This document shows positions 43,949 to 52,830 of a stretch of 56,892 nt of DNA, piece by piece. The stretch comes from Candidatus Colicola equi (GTDB lineage: Bacteria > Bacteroidota > Bacteroidia > Bacteroidales > Paludibacteraceae). Both the position numbers and the translations under genes were made by a program. Position 1 is the stretch's first letter. The number at the start of each line of letters is the position of its first letter. The stretch spans positions 1 to 56,892 of the forward strand of contig JAGHRV010000032.1 in NCBI GenBank assembly GCA_018066175.1, written 5' to 3'. The notes beneath the pieces are model-generated. The model was not told the DNA's origin. It did no database searches and saw nothing but the letters and a program-made list of their open reading frames with translations.

Positions 43949-46933
43949 TTATTGAATTTTAACGTTTCTGCGCATTGAATTGCGAATTGTTGCACGTAGT
44001 TCAGCTGATTGGGTATCCACCTTACCATGGAAGAGCGGACGGAAATCCTTGGCATACCGGCAAGGAGCGAGTTTGATATTCAGGTCATCAAACGTGCCGG
44101 TCACATCCACACCTAAGTACAATGGTTTGAGCAGGTTAACATGGTAGTCGAAGGACATGTCTAAGTTATGCCGTCCACCTAATGCAGCCATGTAGTTATC
44201 AATGGAAACACAGAACGGATAGACATCTATTTCGTCCTTATAGAGCGTTATTTCAGCAGAGATAGAGTCCACTATGTTCTCGGTTTTTTTGTTGAACATA
44301 AGCAGTTTACTGATGGTGGTGAAGGTCTCACTATCCAGTACGACTAAGTCTTTACCGAAGATTGAGCAAGCGCCACGCAACGTAGATACTTTAGGTTCGT
44401 AGTTCGCCTTCAGGTAGGTTTCTGCAGCCAAGTGGAACTCAGCATCGCCCTTGAAAGACTTGAGCATCGGTACCATATCTACTACGTCCGGCACCATATT
44501 GACGAGTTCCTGGATATTGACATCCAACATGTGGTAGTCAAAGCCGAGGTAGAGGTGGTTGCGGCGCGGAGTACGGTACATGGCGGTAAGTTGGAGTTTA
44601 GCAGCACGGCATATAAATCCAACTTCCTCCAGCACCAGTTTGCCATCTTGTATATAGATGCGTCCACCTAAGTTCCGTGCATTCTGATTAAAGACAACCG
44701 TCTCATCGATATGCGTATTGAGGGTCAGATCCACATCAGTTGGCACCAAGAAAGGATTGGCCTCTTCGGTAGAAGTAGAAGTAGAGGTAGTAATCGTATC
44801 GGTGGCTGCGGTGGCTTCTGTTTCTTCGGACCCTTTGTCCGCCGAGAACCATTCCATGAACTCATTCACATCGGTGCGCGAAGAGGTGAAATTGAGCACA
44901 CCCACTAGGGTGTCTTTCTTCTGCAACCACTTACCTATATTCTTCACTTCGCCACTCAAGCAGAAATCACTATTGCCCAAGACGATACGGCTGGTATCGA
45001 TGACAAAGTCCTTGTTGGAGTAAGAGAAGCGCATCTGAGGTATTTCGATTAGTGGCGGCAGGGATGATAACAAGGCGCGACCATCCTTCAGGTCCACATC
45101 CAAACGTGGATTCCACTTGAGCAGTATTTGGTCGGCTTTGCTGTTGTAACGCGCTTTAGCAGATATAGACAGAGCACCTGTTTTGGCAGCTAAGTCTTCG
45201 CCTTGACTGGCCGTTAGGGATGTAGTGGTTATCTGTGCACTCATGACAGGAACGCTCTTGTTGCGTTTGCCACCGGTGATGGACGCCTTAAGAGTAGATT
45301 TCTCTAAGTGGGCTAACCAGTCCGTGTAGTTGCCCTCCAAGTCATCAAAGTCGAGGGAGGCTTTGAACACAGGTATATGCGTAGCATCCTTGGTATCATA
45401 TTCTGCGTACGCAGTGAGGGACGGCACTTGCATCGTAGCAGCCATGCTATCCATCTTAGCCACTAATTGACCCTTTGAAGACAAGTTCATACTGGCATAG
45501 AGAACGGGGTCATCACTGAGCACATTGCCGGCTTCAACTTTGAGTACACTCTCGTCTATATTGGCGGTTAATGAACCTGTTTGTTCAAAAGCCAATGGAG
45601 ACATAGTGAGTGTAGCGGCTAACCAATTCACTTTCTTTTGGGATGGAGTTGGATTAGGCAAGGTGAACTGCAGACGCATTTTATCCAGATTAGCCAACAT
45701 ACTATCCATTTGGAAGTGGATATCGTTCAGCATCAAATCGCCGCTGATATGCCCTTTGTCTAACTGCATCTGGGTGAGGTCAGCTAATTTGATTTTTGCT
45801 GCCAGGTTGCCTTTGACTGCCCCTGTCACCTGCATATCCTGCGGTATCCAGCGTTCCACATCCCGGATGGGGACATTTACATCAAGGGCCATATCTAAAT
45901 AGAGGTCATTGAGCACATCATCCACTTCGCCTTTGGCAGACACCGAACTATGCCATACGTTAGCGTCTAATTGATGAATAGAGACATGGCTTTTATTGGT
46001 AGCCATATCTAATTGAGCCGCAGCAGAGAGTTGGATGTCTCCTTTGAGACGGAATGACTGAAGGGATTGGGTAATGGAAGCAGGCAGAAGCGCCAATAGG
46101 GGTTCGATCTGCCAGTTATTCGTTTGAATGGTAGCATCTACAGCTAAGTCCGGTTGCAAATCCACAACACCATCTATGCCTAATTCGAATTGGTTGATGG
46201 CCACTTGGGCTTGGTGCAGCACAAAGTGCTTACTATCCAAGTTCACTTCGGCAGGCAGGGTTATGCCTACTTGCAGTTCGTTAGCGTATTGGGTGTCACC
46301 CAATGTGGCGGAAACAGCAGCAGATTGCAATGTCAGTAAGACATCATCCCAACCTTTTACTGCACCATGGATGGAGGTATTGGTTAGTTGAGCCGATAGA
46401 CTATCTTTCTTATCCACGAAACTCAGTTGCGGGGCAGTCAGTTGGAGTCCTTCCACACGAATATCTTGGAAGGGCAGCGAGAAAGCCGTTGTATCTTCCT
46501 CGGTTGAATCGGGCGACGAGACAAAAACCGAAAAGTTATTGTCACCTTGCTCGTTAATGAATATATTGGCCTGCACCTCGGGCAAAGACAGCTCACGAAC
46601 GATGAGGTTTTGGTTGCGCAGGAACTCCATCACATTAACCACAGCCACTACTTTGGGTGCAGCCAGCAATGTATCCGATTGGGCTCCTTCCATAGGATTA
46701 ATCAGGTATAAACCGTCTGCACGAAGGGCAAACTCAGGGAACGTAGAGAAGAAAGTGAGGTCCACGTTGCCTAATTCATGATTGCAAGTAATGAACTTAT
46801 CTGCCACTTGACGAGCCACCGGTGTAAGACGTTCCGGCGTAAAGACCCACCAAATAGCCACCGTCGCTGCAATGATAACTACAGCCAGAAGCGAACCAAG
46901 AGTAATACCAAGTATTTTGAAGAAACGTTTCAT
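43949..46933 (-). CDS. AsmA-family protein
   Basis: The 994-residue protein has one N-terminal transmembrane helix (about residues 7-30, GITLGSLLAVVIIAATVAIW) and a long beta-rich periplasmic part made of repeating short strands, as in AsmA/YhdP-type bridging proteins. The C-terminus has a conserved-looking LNLMPDVVDMVPMLKSFKG-like segment with a DAEF motif. A Thr/Ser/Glu-rich linker lies near residues 710-730. Such proteins are linked to phospholipid transport to the outer membrane. It is between the lipoprotein and M3 peptidase genes, with gaps of 2 bases or less. Confidence 0.85.
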   Translation of the reverse strand: MKRFFKILGITLGSLLAVVIIAATVAIWWVFTPERLTPVARQVADKFITCNHELGNVDLTFFSTFPEFALRADGLYLINPMEGAQSDTLLAAPKVVAVVNVMEFLRNQNLIVRELSLPEVQANIFINEQGDNNFSVFVSSPDSTEEDTTAFSLPFQDIRVEGLQLTAPQLSFVDKKDSLSAQLTNTSIHGAVKGWDDVLLTLQSAAVSATLGDTQYANELQVGITLPAEVNLDSKHFVLHQAQVAINQFELGIDGVVDLQPDLAVDATIQTNNWQIEPLLALLPASITQSLQSFRLKGDIQLSAAAQLDMATNKSHVSIHQLDANVWHSSVSAKGEVDDVLNDLYLDMALDVNVPIRDVERWIPQDMQVTGAVKGNLAAKIKLADLTQMQLDKGHISGDLMLNDIHFQMDSMLANLDKMRLQFTLPNPTPSQKKVNWLAATLTMSPLAFEQTGSLTANIDESVLKVEAGNVLSDDPVLYASMNLSSKGQLVAKMDSMAATMQVPSLTAYAEYDTKDATHIPVFKASLDFDDLEGNYTDWLAHLEKSTLKASITGGKRNKSVPVMSAQITTTSLTASQGEDLAAKTGALSISAKARYNSKADQILLKWNPRLDVDLKDGRALLSSLPPLIEIPQMRFSYSNKDFVIDTSRIVLGNSDFCLSGEVKNIGKWLQKKDTLVGVLNFTSSRTDVNEFMEWFSADKGSEETEATAATDTITTSTSTSTEEANPFLVPTDVDLTLNTHIDETVVFNQNARNLGGRIYIQDGKLVLEEVGFICRAAKLQLTAMYRTPRRNHLYLGFDYHMLDVNIQELVNMVPDVVDMVPMLKSFKGDAEFHLAAETYLKANYEPKVSTLRGACSIFGKDLVVLDSETFTTISKLLMFNKKTENIVDSISAEITLYKDEIDVYPFCVSIDNYMAALGGRHNLDMSFDYHVNLLKPLYLGVDVTGTFDDLNIKLAPCRYAKDFRPLFHGKVDTQSAELRATIRNSMRRNVKIQ

Positions 46934-46935
46934 AA

Positions 46936-47373
46936 TTAGGGCTTTGTGGTTTTAATGTAATCACGTGTTTTGAATCCATCGGTAAAACGCAATGTCGTTT
47001 CCGTCAAGGTAACGATTGTATAAACCTTAGGAATATCTGCACCACCATTATCCATTAAATGAATTTGAGTGAGTTGATTATCTTTGGTTCCAACCGTCAC
47101 AAACCACTCAAACCAACCATTACCATGATACGATATATTCCACAAATCCTCCTCATAGACTTCGTCATCTTCATTCCACTCATAACCGAGAAAATAGCCA
47201 TCTTTCGTTTCGGCATTATCACGCATAAAGCGAGCATATTCGTTGGTATTAGCACGTTGCCAATACCCTTCTAATAGTGCTTCCGGATCCTGGATCTCGT
47301 CCTTGGGTTTACAGCCAACCATCATCAGGCTGATACCTAATACGATGGTCAATAAATTACATACTTTTTTCAT
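46936..47373 (-). CDS. Lipocalin-like lipoprotein
   Basis: The 145-residue product has a lipoprotein signal (IVLGISLMMVGC, Cys near residue 21). The rest is beta-rich, with EGYWQRANTNEYARF and alternating strands to TLRFTDGFKTRDYI, resembling the lipocalin-like lipoproteins of Bacteroidota. Function is unknown. It lies two bases from ileS and two from the AsmA gene. Confidence 0.7.
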   Translation of the reverse strand: MKKVCNLLTIVLGISLMMVGCKPKDEIQDPEALLEGYWQRANTNEYARFMRDNAETKDGYFLGYEWNEDDEVYEEDLWNISYHGNGWFEWFVTVGTKDNQLTQIHLMDNGGADIPKVYTIVTLTETTLRFTDGFKTRDYIKTTKP

Positions 47374-47375
47374 AT

Positions 47376-50300
47376 TTATGCTTTTTGAATGTTAATACGA
47401 ATTTGTTGGTTGTTAATTTCGACCTCTTCGCCATCGGTTAGTTCAGCCACTTTAACTTGTGCGGCGAGCACTTGTGCAGCGATGTAGTCATTGAAATGTT
47501 CAATGGCCGGAGCAATCACATCGTTGGTACTGATGGTAACAAGGATACGGTCGGTAATCTCCAAGCCGGACGATTTACGTATGTTTTGGATGCGGTTGAT
47601 TAGTTCGCGGGCTATACCTTCCTCTATCAGTTCCTGAGTCAATTCGATATCAAGGGCTATTGTGAGGATGCCTTCGGTAGCAACGAGCCAGCCGGGCATA
47701 TCTTCGGTAAGAATCTCTACATCTTCGTCCACTAATGTATATCCCTCAACTACAAACGTGCCGTTCTGTTCAAAGGCATCTATATCGGCCTGAGACATCT
47801 GGGCGATAGCCGCAGCGATGGCTTTCATTTGTCCACCTACTTTTTTGCCTAACACTTTGAATTGCGGTTTTATTTTCTTAACCAGTTTGACTTCGCTCTT
47901 GTCGGCCGTTGTGATAACTAATTCTTTGACGTTAACCTCAGACTTGATGAGGTTCTCCACATGCTTGAGTGCCTCGGCGGCCTCGGCATCCGGAGCCGGA
48001 ATGACGGCTTTTTGCAATGGTTGACGCACGTTCTTTTCGGCACGTTTACGCAGCGATAGAATCATTGAAGTGGCTTGTTGAGCCAGCATCATCTGACGTT
48101 CTAATTGCTTATCCATCAACGTATGATTTGCGATAGGCCACTCGCTCTCATGCACAGTCTTACCGGTTAGGTCGCGATAGAGGCGGTCGGCATAGAAAGG
48201 AGCATTAGGAGCCATTAGTTGGGCCACTATCTTGAGACAGGTGTAGAGGGTGGTATAAGCGGCTTGCTTATCCTCGTTCATCTCGCCACCCCAGAAACGT
48301 TTACGATTAAGACGTACATACCAGTTACTGAGGTCATCTTGCACGAAGTCCGAGATAGCACGTCCTGCCTTGGTCGGTTCGTAAGCTTCGTAATCCTCGG
48401 TTACCTCCTTGATGAGTGAGTTGAGTTTAGACAGAATCCACTTGTCAATCTCCGTATATCCTCCATTCTCCATTCTCAACTCTCCATTCTCCATTCCCCA
48501 ACCATCCACATTGGCATACAGAGCAAAGAAACCGTAGGTGTTGTAGAGTGTTCCGAAGAACTTACGGCGTATTTCATCCACTCCTTCGGGGTCGAATTTG
48601 AGGTTCTCCCACGGAGATGAGTTAGTGAGCATATACCAGCGTACGGCATCGGCACCATATTTATCCAAAGCACCAAATGGATCGATGGCATTGCCTAAAC
48701 GTTTACTCATCTTATTACCATTCTTATCCAATACCAAGCCGTTAGAGATAACGTTTTTGAAAGCAACGGAGCCTTCAATCATGGTATGGATAGCATGAAG
48801 GGTAAAGAACCATCCACGTGTTTGGTCCACGCCCTCGGAGATAAAGTCCGCAGTACGCGGTTCATCTATATTCTCAAAAGGCAAGTGGTTTTGGGCATAA
48901 GGCATGGCTCCGGAATCAAACCATACATCAATCAGGTCTAACTCACGTTTCATTGGTTTGCCGGACGGACTAACAAGGATGATATTGTCCACATACGGGC
49001 GGTGCAGGTCAATGACAGACGGATCATAGTTGGTCTTGCTGTAGTCTCCAACAATATGTTTGGGCCACGGATTAGACTTCATGAATCCGGCAGCGATGGA
49101 CTTATCTATTTCTTCAAATAGTTCTTTGATTGAACCGATGCACAGTTCTTCTTGTCCATCTTCGGTGCGCCATATCGGCAGCGGTGTTCCCCAGTAGCGG
49201 GAACGAGATAAGTTCCAGTCATTGAGGTTCTCGAGCCACTTGCCAAACCGTCCGGTACCGGTAGATTCAGGCTGCCAATGGATAGTGTTATTGAGCCGAA
49301 TCATATCCTCACGGGCCTTCGTAGAACGAATGAACCAACTATCCAAGGGGTAGTACAAGACCGGTTTATCGGTGCGCCAGCAATGGGGATAGGTGTGCAC
49401 ATGTTTTTCGATACGGAACGCACGACCATCCTGTTTGAGCATGATGCAGAGACGAACATCTATGTTTTCGGCCTTCTGCGCAGCGGCTTCGTCGTACTTA
49501 CCATTAATAGTGAATTGCGGGTCATAGGCATTCTTCACCCATTGACCTTGCCATTGGGCATAGAGGTCGGTATGGATATGTTTGGCCACAAAGTCTTTAT
49601 CTAAATCGTCCATTAAGAAGAACTTACCCGTCATATCTACCATGGGTCGCAGTTCGCCTTTCTTAGTAAGGAAGGTCATACTTGGGATGCCGGCTTTTTT
49701 GGCAACAAACGCGTCATCAGCACCAAAAGTAGGAGCTATATGCACGATACCGGTACCATCCTCCGTAGTAACATAGTCACCGAGAATGATACGGAATGGT
49801 GTACCGTCATTCTCGCCACGCATCGGTGAAGCAAATGGGATGAGTTGGTCATATTCCATGCCTTCCAATTCGGTACCTTTGCAACGATACAGGATAGTCG
49901 GTTGTTGTTGATTTCCCTCTGCATCGATTGGGTACAGTTCCTTCGCATAAGCCGACAGACGTGCTTCCGCCAAGAGATAAAGGGCTTTTTCGTGGGTGTA
50001 CGGATTCTCACCTTGCACCACTACATAATCAATCTTTGGTCCGACACACAGGGCGGTATTGGATGGTAAAGTCCAAGGAGTGGTAGTCCATGCCAGCGCA
50101 TAAAGCGGAAGGTTCTCGTTCTTATGAACGATGATACTGCTTTCCTTGATACGGAACTGCACTGTACAAGTTGTATCTTTGACATCGCGATAGCAACCGG
50201 GCTGGTTCAGTTCGTGCGACGACAGACCTGTTCCGGCGGCCGGCGAATAGGGTTGAATGGTATAGCCCTTATAGAGGTAACCCTTCTTATAGAGTTCCTT

Positions 50301-50795
50301 GAGCAAGTACCACAGGGTCTCGATGTACTTATTGTCATAAGTGATATAGGGGTTCTCCAGGTCCACCCAATAACCCATTTGTTTGGTGAGGTTGGTCCAT
50401 TCCTGAGTATATTTCATCACTTCCTGACGGCAAGCGGCATTGTACTCATCTACGGATATTTTCTTACCTATATCCTCTTTGGTGATGCCCAGCATTTTCT
50501 CGACGCCCAGTTCAACCGGCAGTCCGTGGGTATCCCACCCTGCTTTACGGCGAACCTCGTAACCTTGCATGGTTTTGAAACGGCAGAACGTATCTTTGAT
50601 TGTACGAGCCAATACGTGGTGAATACCCGGCATACCATTGGCAGAGGGAGGTCCCTCAAAGAAAATAAATTGCCCTTTGGCATCCTGACGTTTCCCTATG
50701 GCTTTTTCGGCCAAATGTTCTTTTTCCCACTCTGCTAAGATGTCCTTACTCATTCCCGGCAGATCCAACTGTTTGTACTCATTAAATTTCTTCAT
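47376..50795 (-). CDS. ileS: Isoleucyl-tRNA synthetase
   Basis: The 1139-residue class I synthetase charges tRNA-Ile. It has the HIGH-equivalent region PSANGMPGIHHVLAR, the editing domain with GTGIVHIAPTFGADD, and the KMSKR motif in NGNKMSKRLGN. The C-terminus has the long helical part. The start at 50795 gives KKFNEYKQLDLPGMSKDIL. Residues about 765-778 (WGMENGELRMENGG) are encoded by a heptamer repeat, lying just before the EIDKWIL anticodon-binding segment. A leader hairpin lies at 50828-50846. Confidence 0.95.
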   Translation of the reverse strand: MKKFNEYKQLDLPGMSKDILAEWEKEHLAEKAIGKRQDAKGQFIFFEGPPSANGMPGIHHVLARTIKDTFCRFKTMQGYEVRRKAGWDTHGLPVELGVEKMLGITKEDIGKKISVDEYNAACRQEVMKYTQEWTNLTKQMGYWVDLENPYITYDNKYIETLWYLLKELYKKGYLYKGYTIQPYSPAAGTGLSSHELNQPGCYRDVKDTTCTVQFRIKESSIIVHKNENLPLYALAWTTTPWTLPSNTALCVGPKIDYVVVQGENPYTHEKALYLLAEARLSAYAKELYPIDAEGNQQQPTILYRCKGTELEGMEYDQLIPFASPMRGENDGTPFRIILGDYVTTEDGTGIVHIAPTFGADDAFVAKKAGIPSMTFLTKKGELRPMVDMTGKFFLMDDLDKDFVAKHIHTDLYAQWQGQWVKNAYDPQFTINGKYDEAAAQKAENIDVRLCIMLKQDGRAFRIEKHVHTYPHCWRTDKPVLYYPLDSWFIRSTKAREDMIRLNNTIHWQPESTGTGRFGKWLENLNDWNLSRSRYWGTPLPIWRTEDGQEELCIGSIKELFEEIDKSIAAGFMKSNPWPKHIVGDYSKTNYDPSVIDLHRPYVDNIILVSPSGKPMKRELDLIDVWFDSGAMPYAQNHLPFENIDEPRTADFISEGVDQTRGWFFTLHAIHTMIEGSVAFKNVISNGLVLDKNGNKMSKRLGNAIDPFGALDKYGADAVRWYMLTNSSPWENLKFDPEGVDEIRRKFFGTLYNTYGFFALYANVDGWGMENGELRMENGGYTEIDKWILSKLNSLIKEVTEDYEAYEPTKAGRAISDFVQDDLSNWYVRLNRKRFWGGEMNEDKQAAYTTLYTCLKIVAQLMAPNAPFYADRLYRDLTGKTVHESEWPIANHTLMDKQLERQMMLAQQATSMILSLRKRAEKNVRQPLQKAVIPAPDAEAAEALKHVENLIKSEVNVKELVITTADKSEVKLVKKIKPQFKVLGKKVGGQMKAIAAAIAQMSQADIDAFEQNGTFVVEGYTLVDEDVEILTEDMPGWLVATEGILTIALDIELTQELIEEGIARELINRIQNIRKSSGLEITDRILVTISTNDVIAPAIEHFNDYIAAQVLAAQVKVAELTDGEEVEINNQQIRINIQKA
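48465..48499. repeat. Five-unit heptamer repeat inside ileS
   Basis: Units on the plus strand are ATTCTCC, ATTCTCA, ACTCTCC, ATTCTCC and ATTCCCC. It is translated in frame as part of IleS, giving MENGELRMENG. Confidence 0.75.
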
Positions 50796-50827
50796 ATATC
50801 GTATTTTTTGTCGCTTGTGAGGGTTAT

Positions 50828-50846
50828 TCCAATAGATACTATTGGA
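50828..50846 (-). other. 8-bp hairpin in the ileS leader
   Basis: TCCAATAG and CTATTGGA pair perfectly around a three-base loop. It sits in the leader of about 65 nt between the ileS promoter and start codon. It is not followed by a U-tract on the minus strand. I see no T-box-like sequence. Confidence 0.45.
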
Positions 50847-50866
50847 TTCATTCTTCAATTTGGGCA

Positions 50867-50898
50867 CAAAAGTACTATTTTTTTTGCATATATGCAAA
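50867..50898 (-). promoter_or_regulatory. Promoter of ileS, interleaved with that of recO
   Basis: TTTG (50898-50895), exactly 20 nt, TACTTTTG (50874-50867) on the minus strand. Its -33 box is one half of the 16-bp palindrome TTTGCATATATGCAAA (50883-50898). Confidence 0.85.
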
Positions 50899-50914
50899 TA
50901 TTTTTGTACTTTTG
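50883..50914 (+). promoter_or_regulatory. Promoter of recO, interleaved with that of ileS
   Basis: TTTG (50883-50886), exactly 20 nt, TACTTTTG (50907-50914). Its -33 box is the other half of the palindrome at 50883-50898. Confidence 0.85.
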
Positions 50915-50941
50915 TGGTCTATTTAGATAAAGTAAGCGCAA

Positions 50942-51433
50942 ATGACCCCCAAGACTGAGGCTATTATATTAAGTTTACACGCGAAAAACGACACTTCTTC
51001 TTTATTAGAAGTGTACACACGCAATGAGGGTCGCAGTTCGTATTTGGTGTTTGGTAATAAGTGGCGCAGCACCTTACAGCCGATGGCCATTGTGGAACTT
51101 ACTTCCCAAGGTAATCCTGCTCGGGAACTTCGTACCTTATCCTCTGTAACAAGGCTCTTTGTGCCCCAAAAGAATGACATCACGCATACCTGTTTGATGT
51201 TGTTTATGGCAGAAGCGATAGAGAAGAGTTTGCGTCATCCGATGGAGGATGAGACTTTGTTTGATTGGCTGATTAGTCAAATAAAAAAACTCGACCAGAC
51301 GGACGAGTTACAGATGTTCCCCAATGAGTTTTTGGTTGCATTAAGTGAGCAACTTGGTTATGGCGGGGTTATTTTAGACGAGTGGCGGAGTCTAAAGAGT
51401 TTAGATATTATTCAGACTGTTCTGCTGCAATAA
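50942..51433 (+). CDS. recO: DNA repair protein RecO, unusually short
   Basis: RecO loads RecA onto SSB-coated DNA with RecR. The 163-residue product has the usual N-terminal OB-fold (TEAIILSLHAKNDTSSLLEV, RSSYLVFG) and helical segment (LMLFMAEAIEKSLRHP) and the family's closing LKSLDIIQTVL. Typical RecO has about 230-250 residues; the middle part after SEQLGYGG, where the zinc-binding or helical C-domain should be, appears missing. The 3' end overlaps the convergent metallophosphoesterase by 26 bp. Confidence 0.82.
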   Translation: MTPKTEAIILSLHAKNDTSSLLEVYTRNEGRSSYLVFGNKWRSTLQPMAIVELTSQGNPARELRTLSSVTRLFVPQKNDITHTCLMLFMAEAIEKSLRHPMEDETLFDWLISQIKKLDQTDELQMFPNEFLVALSEQLGYGGVILDEWRSLKSLDIIQTVLLQ

Positions 51434-52400
51434 GCGGACGCTCCAACACCCATTCATCCACCAATATACTATCCACTATAGAATATGTCTTGACGCGTAA
51501 CGCATCGTCCGTTACCTCCATCAATTCATATAAGTTATGTGTATGCTTGGTACTAACCGGCATATAGTATTTCCGTTTGTAACTCTTGGCAGAGCTATTG
51601 GTATTGATGAAATGTCCTCGCCGAGCGTAGCAATGGTCATGTCCGGCAAAAACAACATCGGCCTTATGTAAGATAGGATGGAAGAACAGCCACATCCCCG
51701 GATTGAAACGTCCCTTGCCTGACGAATAAACAGGGTGATGCATCATGACAGCGGTATATCTATTTCCGGCGCTGTAGATAGCACGTGTAAGCCACGTTTG
51801 GACGATAGTAAAATCGCTTAGGCGTTGGAGTCCATTACTATCAATAACGATGAAGCGCAAGCGTGGAAAATCCACGTAGTAGGTTGTACCTAAGAAGCGG
51901 TCCGGTCCATTAAGCGGATGTTGGAACATGCGATACCATTGTTCCGGTAATGTTTTACGAATCCCTTTGCGGTACTCGTGGTTGCCAGGGCAGTTGATGA
52001 CGGGCACATTTTCCCAACCGGTTTGGTTGATTTGGTGGTATAGATGTTGTTCGTAATAGAAGTAACTACGTTCCATCCAGTCGCCTAATTGTGCGTAGCA
52101 ATCAATGGAATCGTGGCGATTCCAGATAGAGGCATATTGGGTACTATCCACCTGGTTATGTACATCACCGAAGATAACTATTCGTAATGTATCGGGGTCA
52201 GATACATCGCGCCAACCATCGGAGGATAGTTGGAATCCGGGAACACTATCTGCACCAAAAGTCCAGAAGCGATACGTTAGTGTATCGCCTTCATAGACAG
52301 GTTCGACAGGGTTACCAAACCAAGCTTGCCAGCGGATGGCGCATAATAGAGCACCACCCGCAAGCAGCAAGATACCTAATATCCATTTGAATGTTCGCAT
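51408..52400 (-). CDS. Metallophosphoesterase
   Basis: The 330-residue protein has an N-terminal hydrophobic segment (about residues 5-22) and the calcineurin-like metal-binding motifs IFGDVHNQ, LGDWMERS, CPGNHEYR, MHHPVYSS and GHDHCYARRG, in the right order. The leader places it in the envelope. The substrate cannot be told. It overlaps the DUF3127 gene by one base and recO by 26 bp on the other strand. Confidence 0.87.
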   Translation of the reverse strand: MRTFKWILGILLLAGGALLCAIRWQAWFGNPVEPVYEGDTLTYRFWTFGADSVPGFQLSSDGWRDVSDPDTLRIVIFGDVHNQVDSTQYASIWNRHDSIDCYAQLGDWMERSYFYYEQHLYHQINQTGWENVPVINCPGNHEYRKGIRKTLPEQWYRMFQHPLNGPDRFLGTTYYVDFPRLRFIVIDSNGLQRLSDFTIVQTWLTRAIYSAGNRYTAVMMHHPVYSSGKGRFNPGMWLFFHPILHKADVVFAGHDHCYARRGHFINTNSSAKSYKRKYYMPVSTKHTHNLYELMEVTDDALRVKTYSIVDSILVDEWVLERPLIAAEQSE

Positions 52401-52813
52401 TAGAAGGGCAGATCAGTACCTTCGTCAGCTCCGGCAGCGGCATCAAAGGTCTCCACATTCGTAGCGGGAGCAGGTTGTGCAGCAGGTTGAGCAGGAGCAG
52501 CGGCGGGGGCAGCAGGAGCTTCAGGAGCTTCAGTTGTCACATCGCCTTGTTGGATGCGCCAAGCACGAATACTGGTGAACCAACGGCCATTAACTTCGCG
52601 ACTCTCGATATCGAACGATACGGTAACGATATCATCTACGTTGCAACTATTATTTTTGATTCGATCTTCGCCGAACACTTCGAAGCAAACCTTACGAGGG
52701 TATTGGTCTTGTGTTTCCAGCACATATGATTGAATCTTCCACGCATTACCTGTGCGTGCGCTTACGCCTTCCTGTAAAGGAAGAACTTGAATTATTTTTC
52801 CTACAATATCCAT
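52400..52813 (-). CDS. DUF3127 protein with an SSB-like acidic tail
   Basis: The 137-residue protein has a DUF3127 core (about residues 1-90: MDIVGKIIQVLPLQEG, YPRKVCFEVFGEDRIKN, VSFDIESREVNGRWF), probably an OB-fold, followed by an Ala/Pro-rich linker (about residues 92-118) and the C-terminus EGTDLPF. That end resembles the acidic tip of single-stranded DNA-binding proteins (DDDIPF type), which recruits partner proteins. It lies 17 nt after pgk and overlaps the metallophosphoesterase gene. Confidence 0.8.
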   Translation of the reverse strand: MDIVGKIIQVLPLQEGVSARTGNAWKIQSYVLETQDQYPRKVCFEVFGEDRIKNNSCNVDDIVTVSFDIESREVNGRWFTSIRAWRIQQGDVTTEAPEAPAAPAAAPAQPAAQPAPATNVETFDAAAGADEGTDLPF

Positions 52814-52830
52814 AATTGCGATGTTAGTAA

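Noticed and set aside
50124..50738. A 204-codon plus-strand frame inside ileS
   Set aside because: Antisense shadow of the ileS catalytic domain with no promoter or domain of its own.
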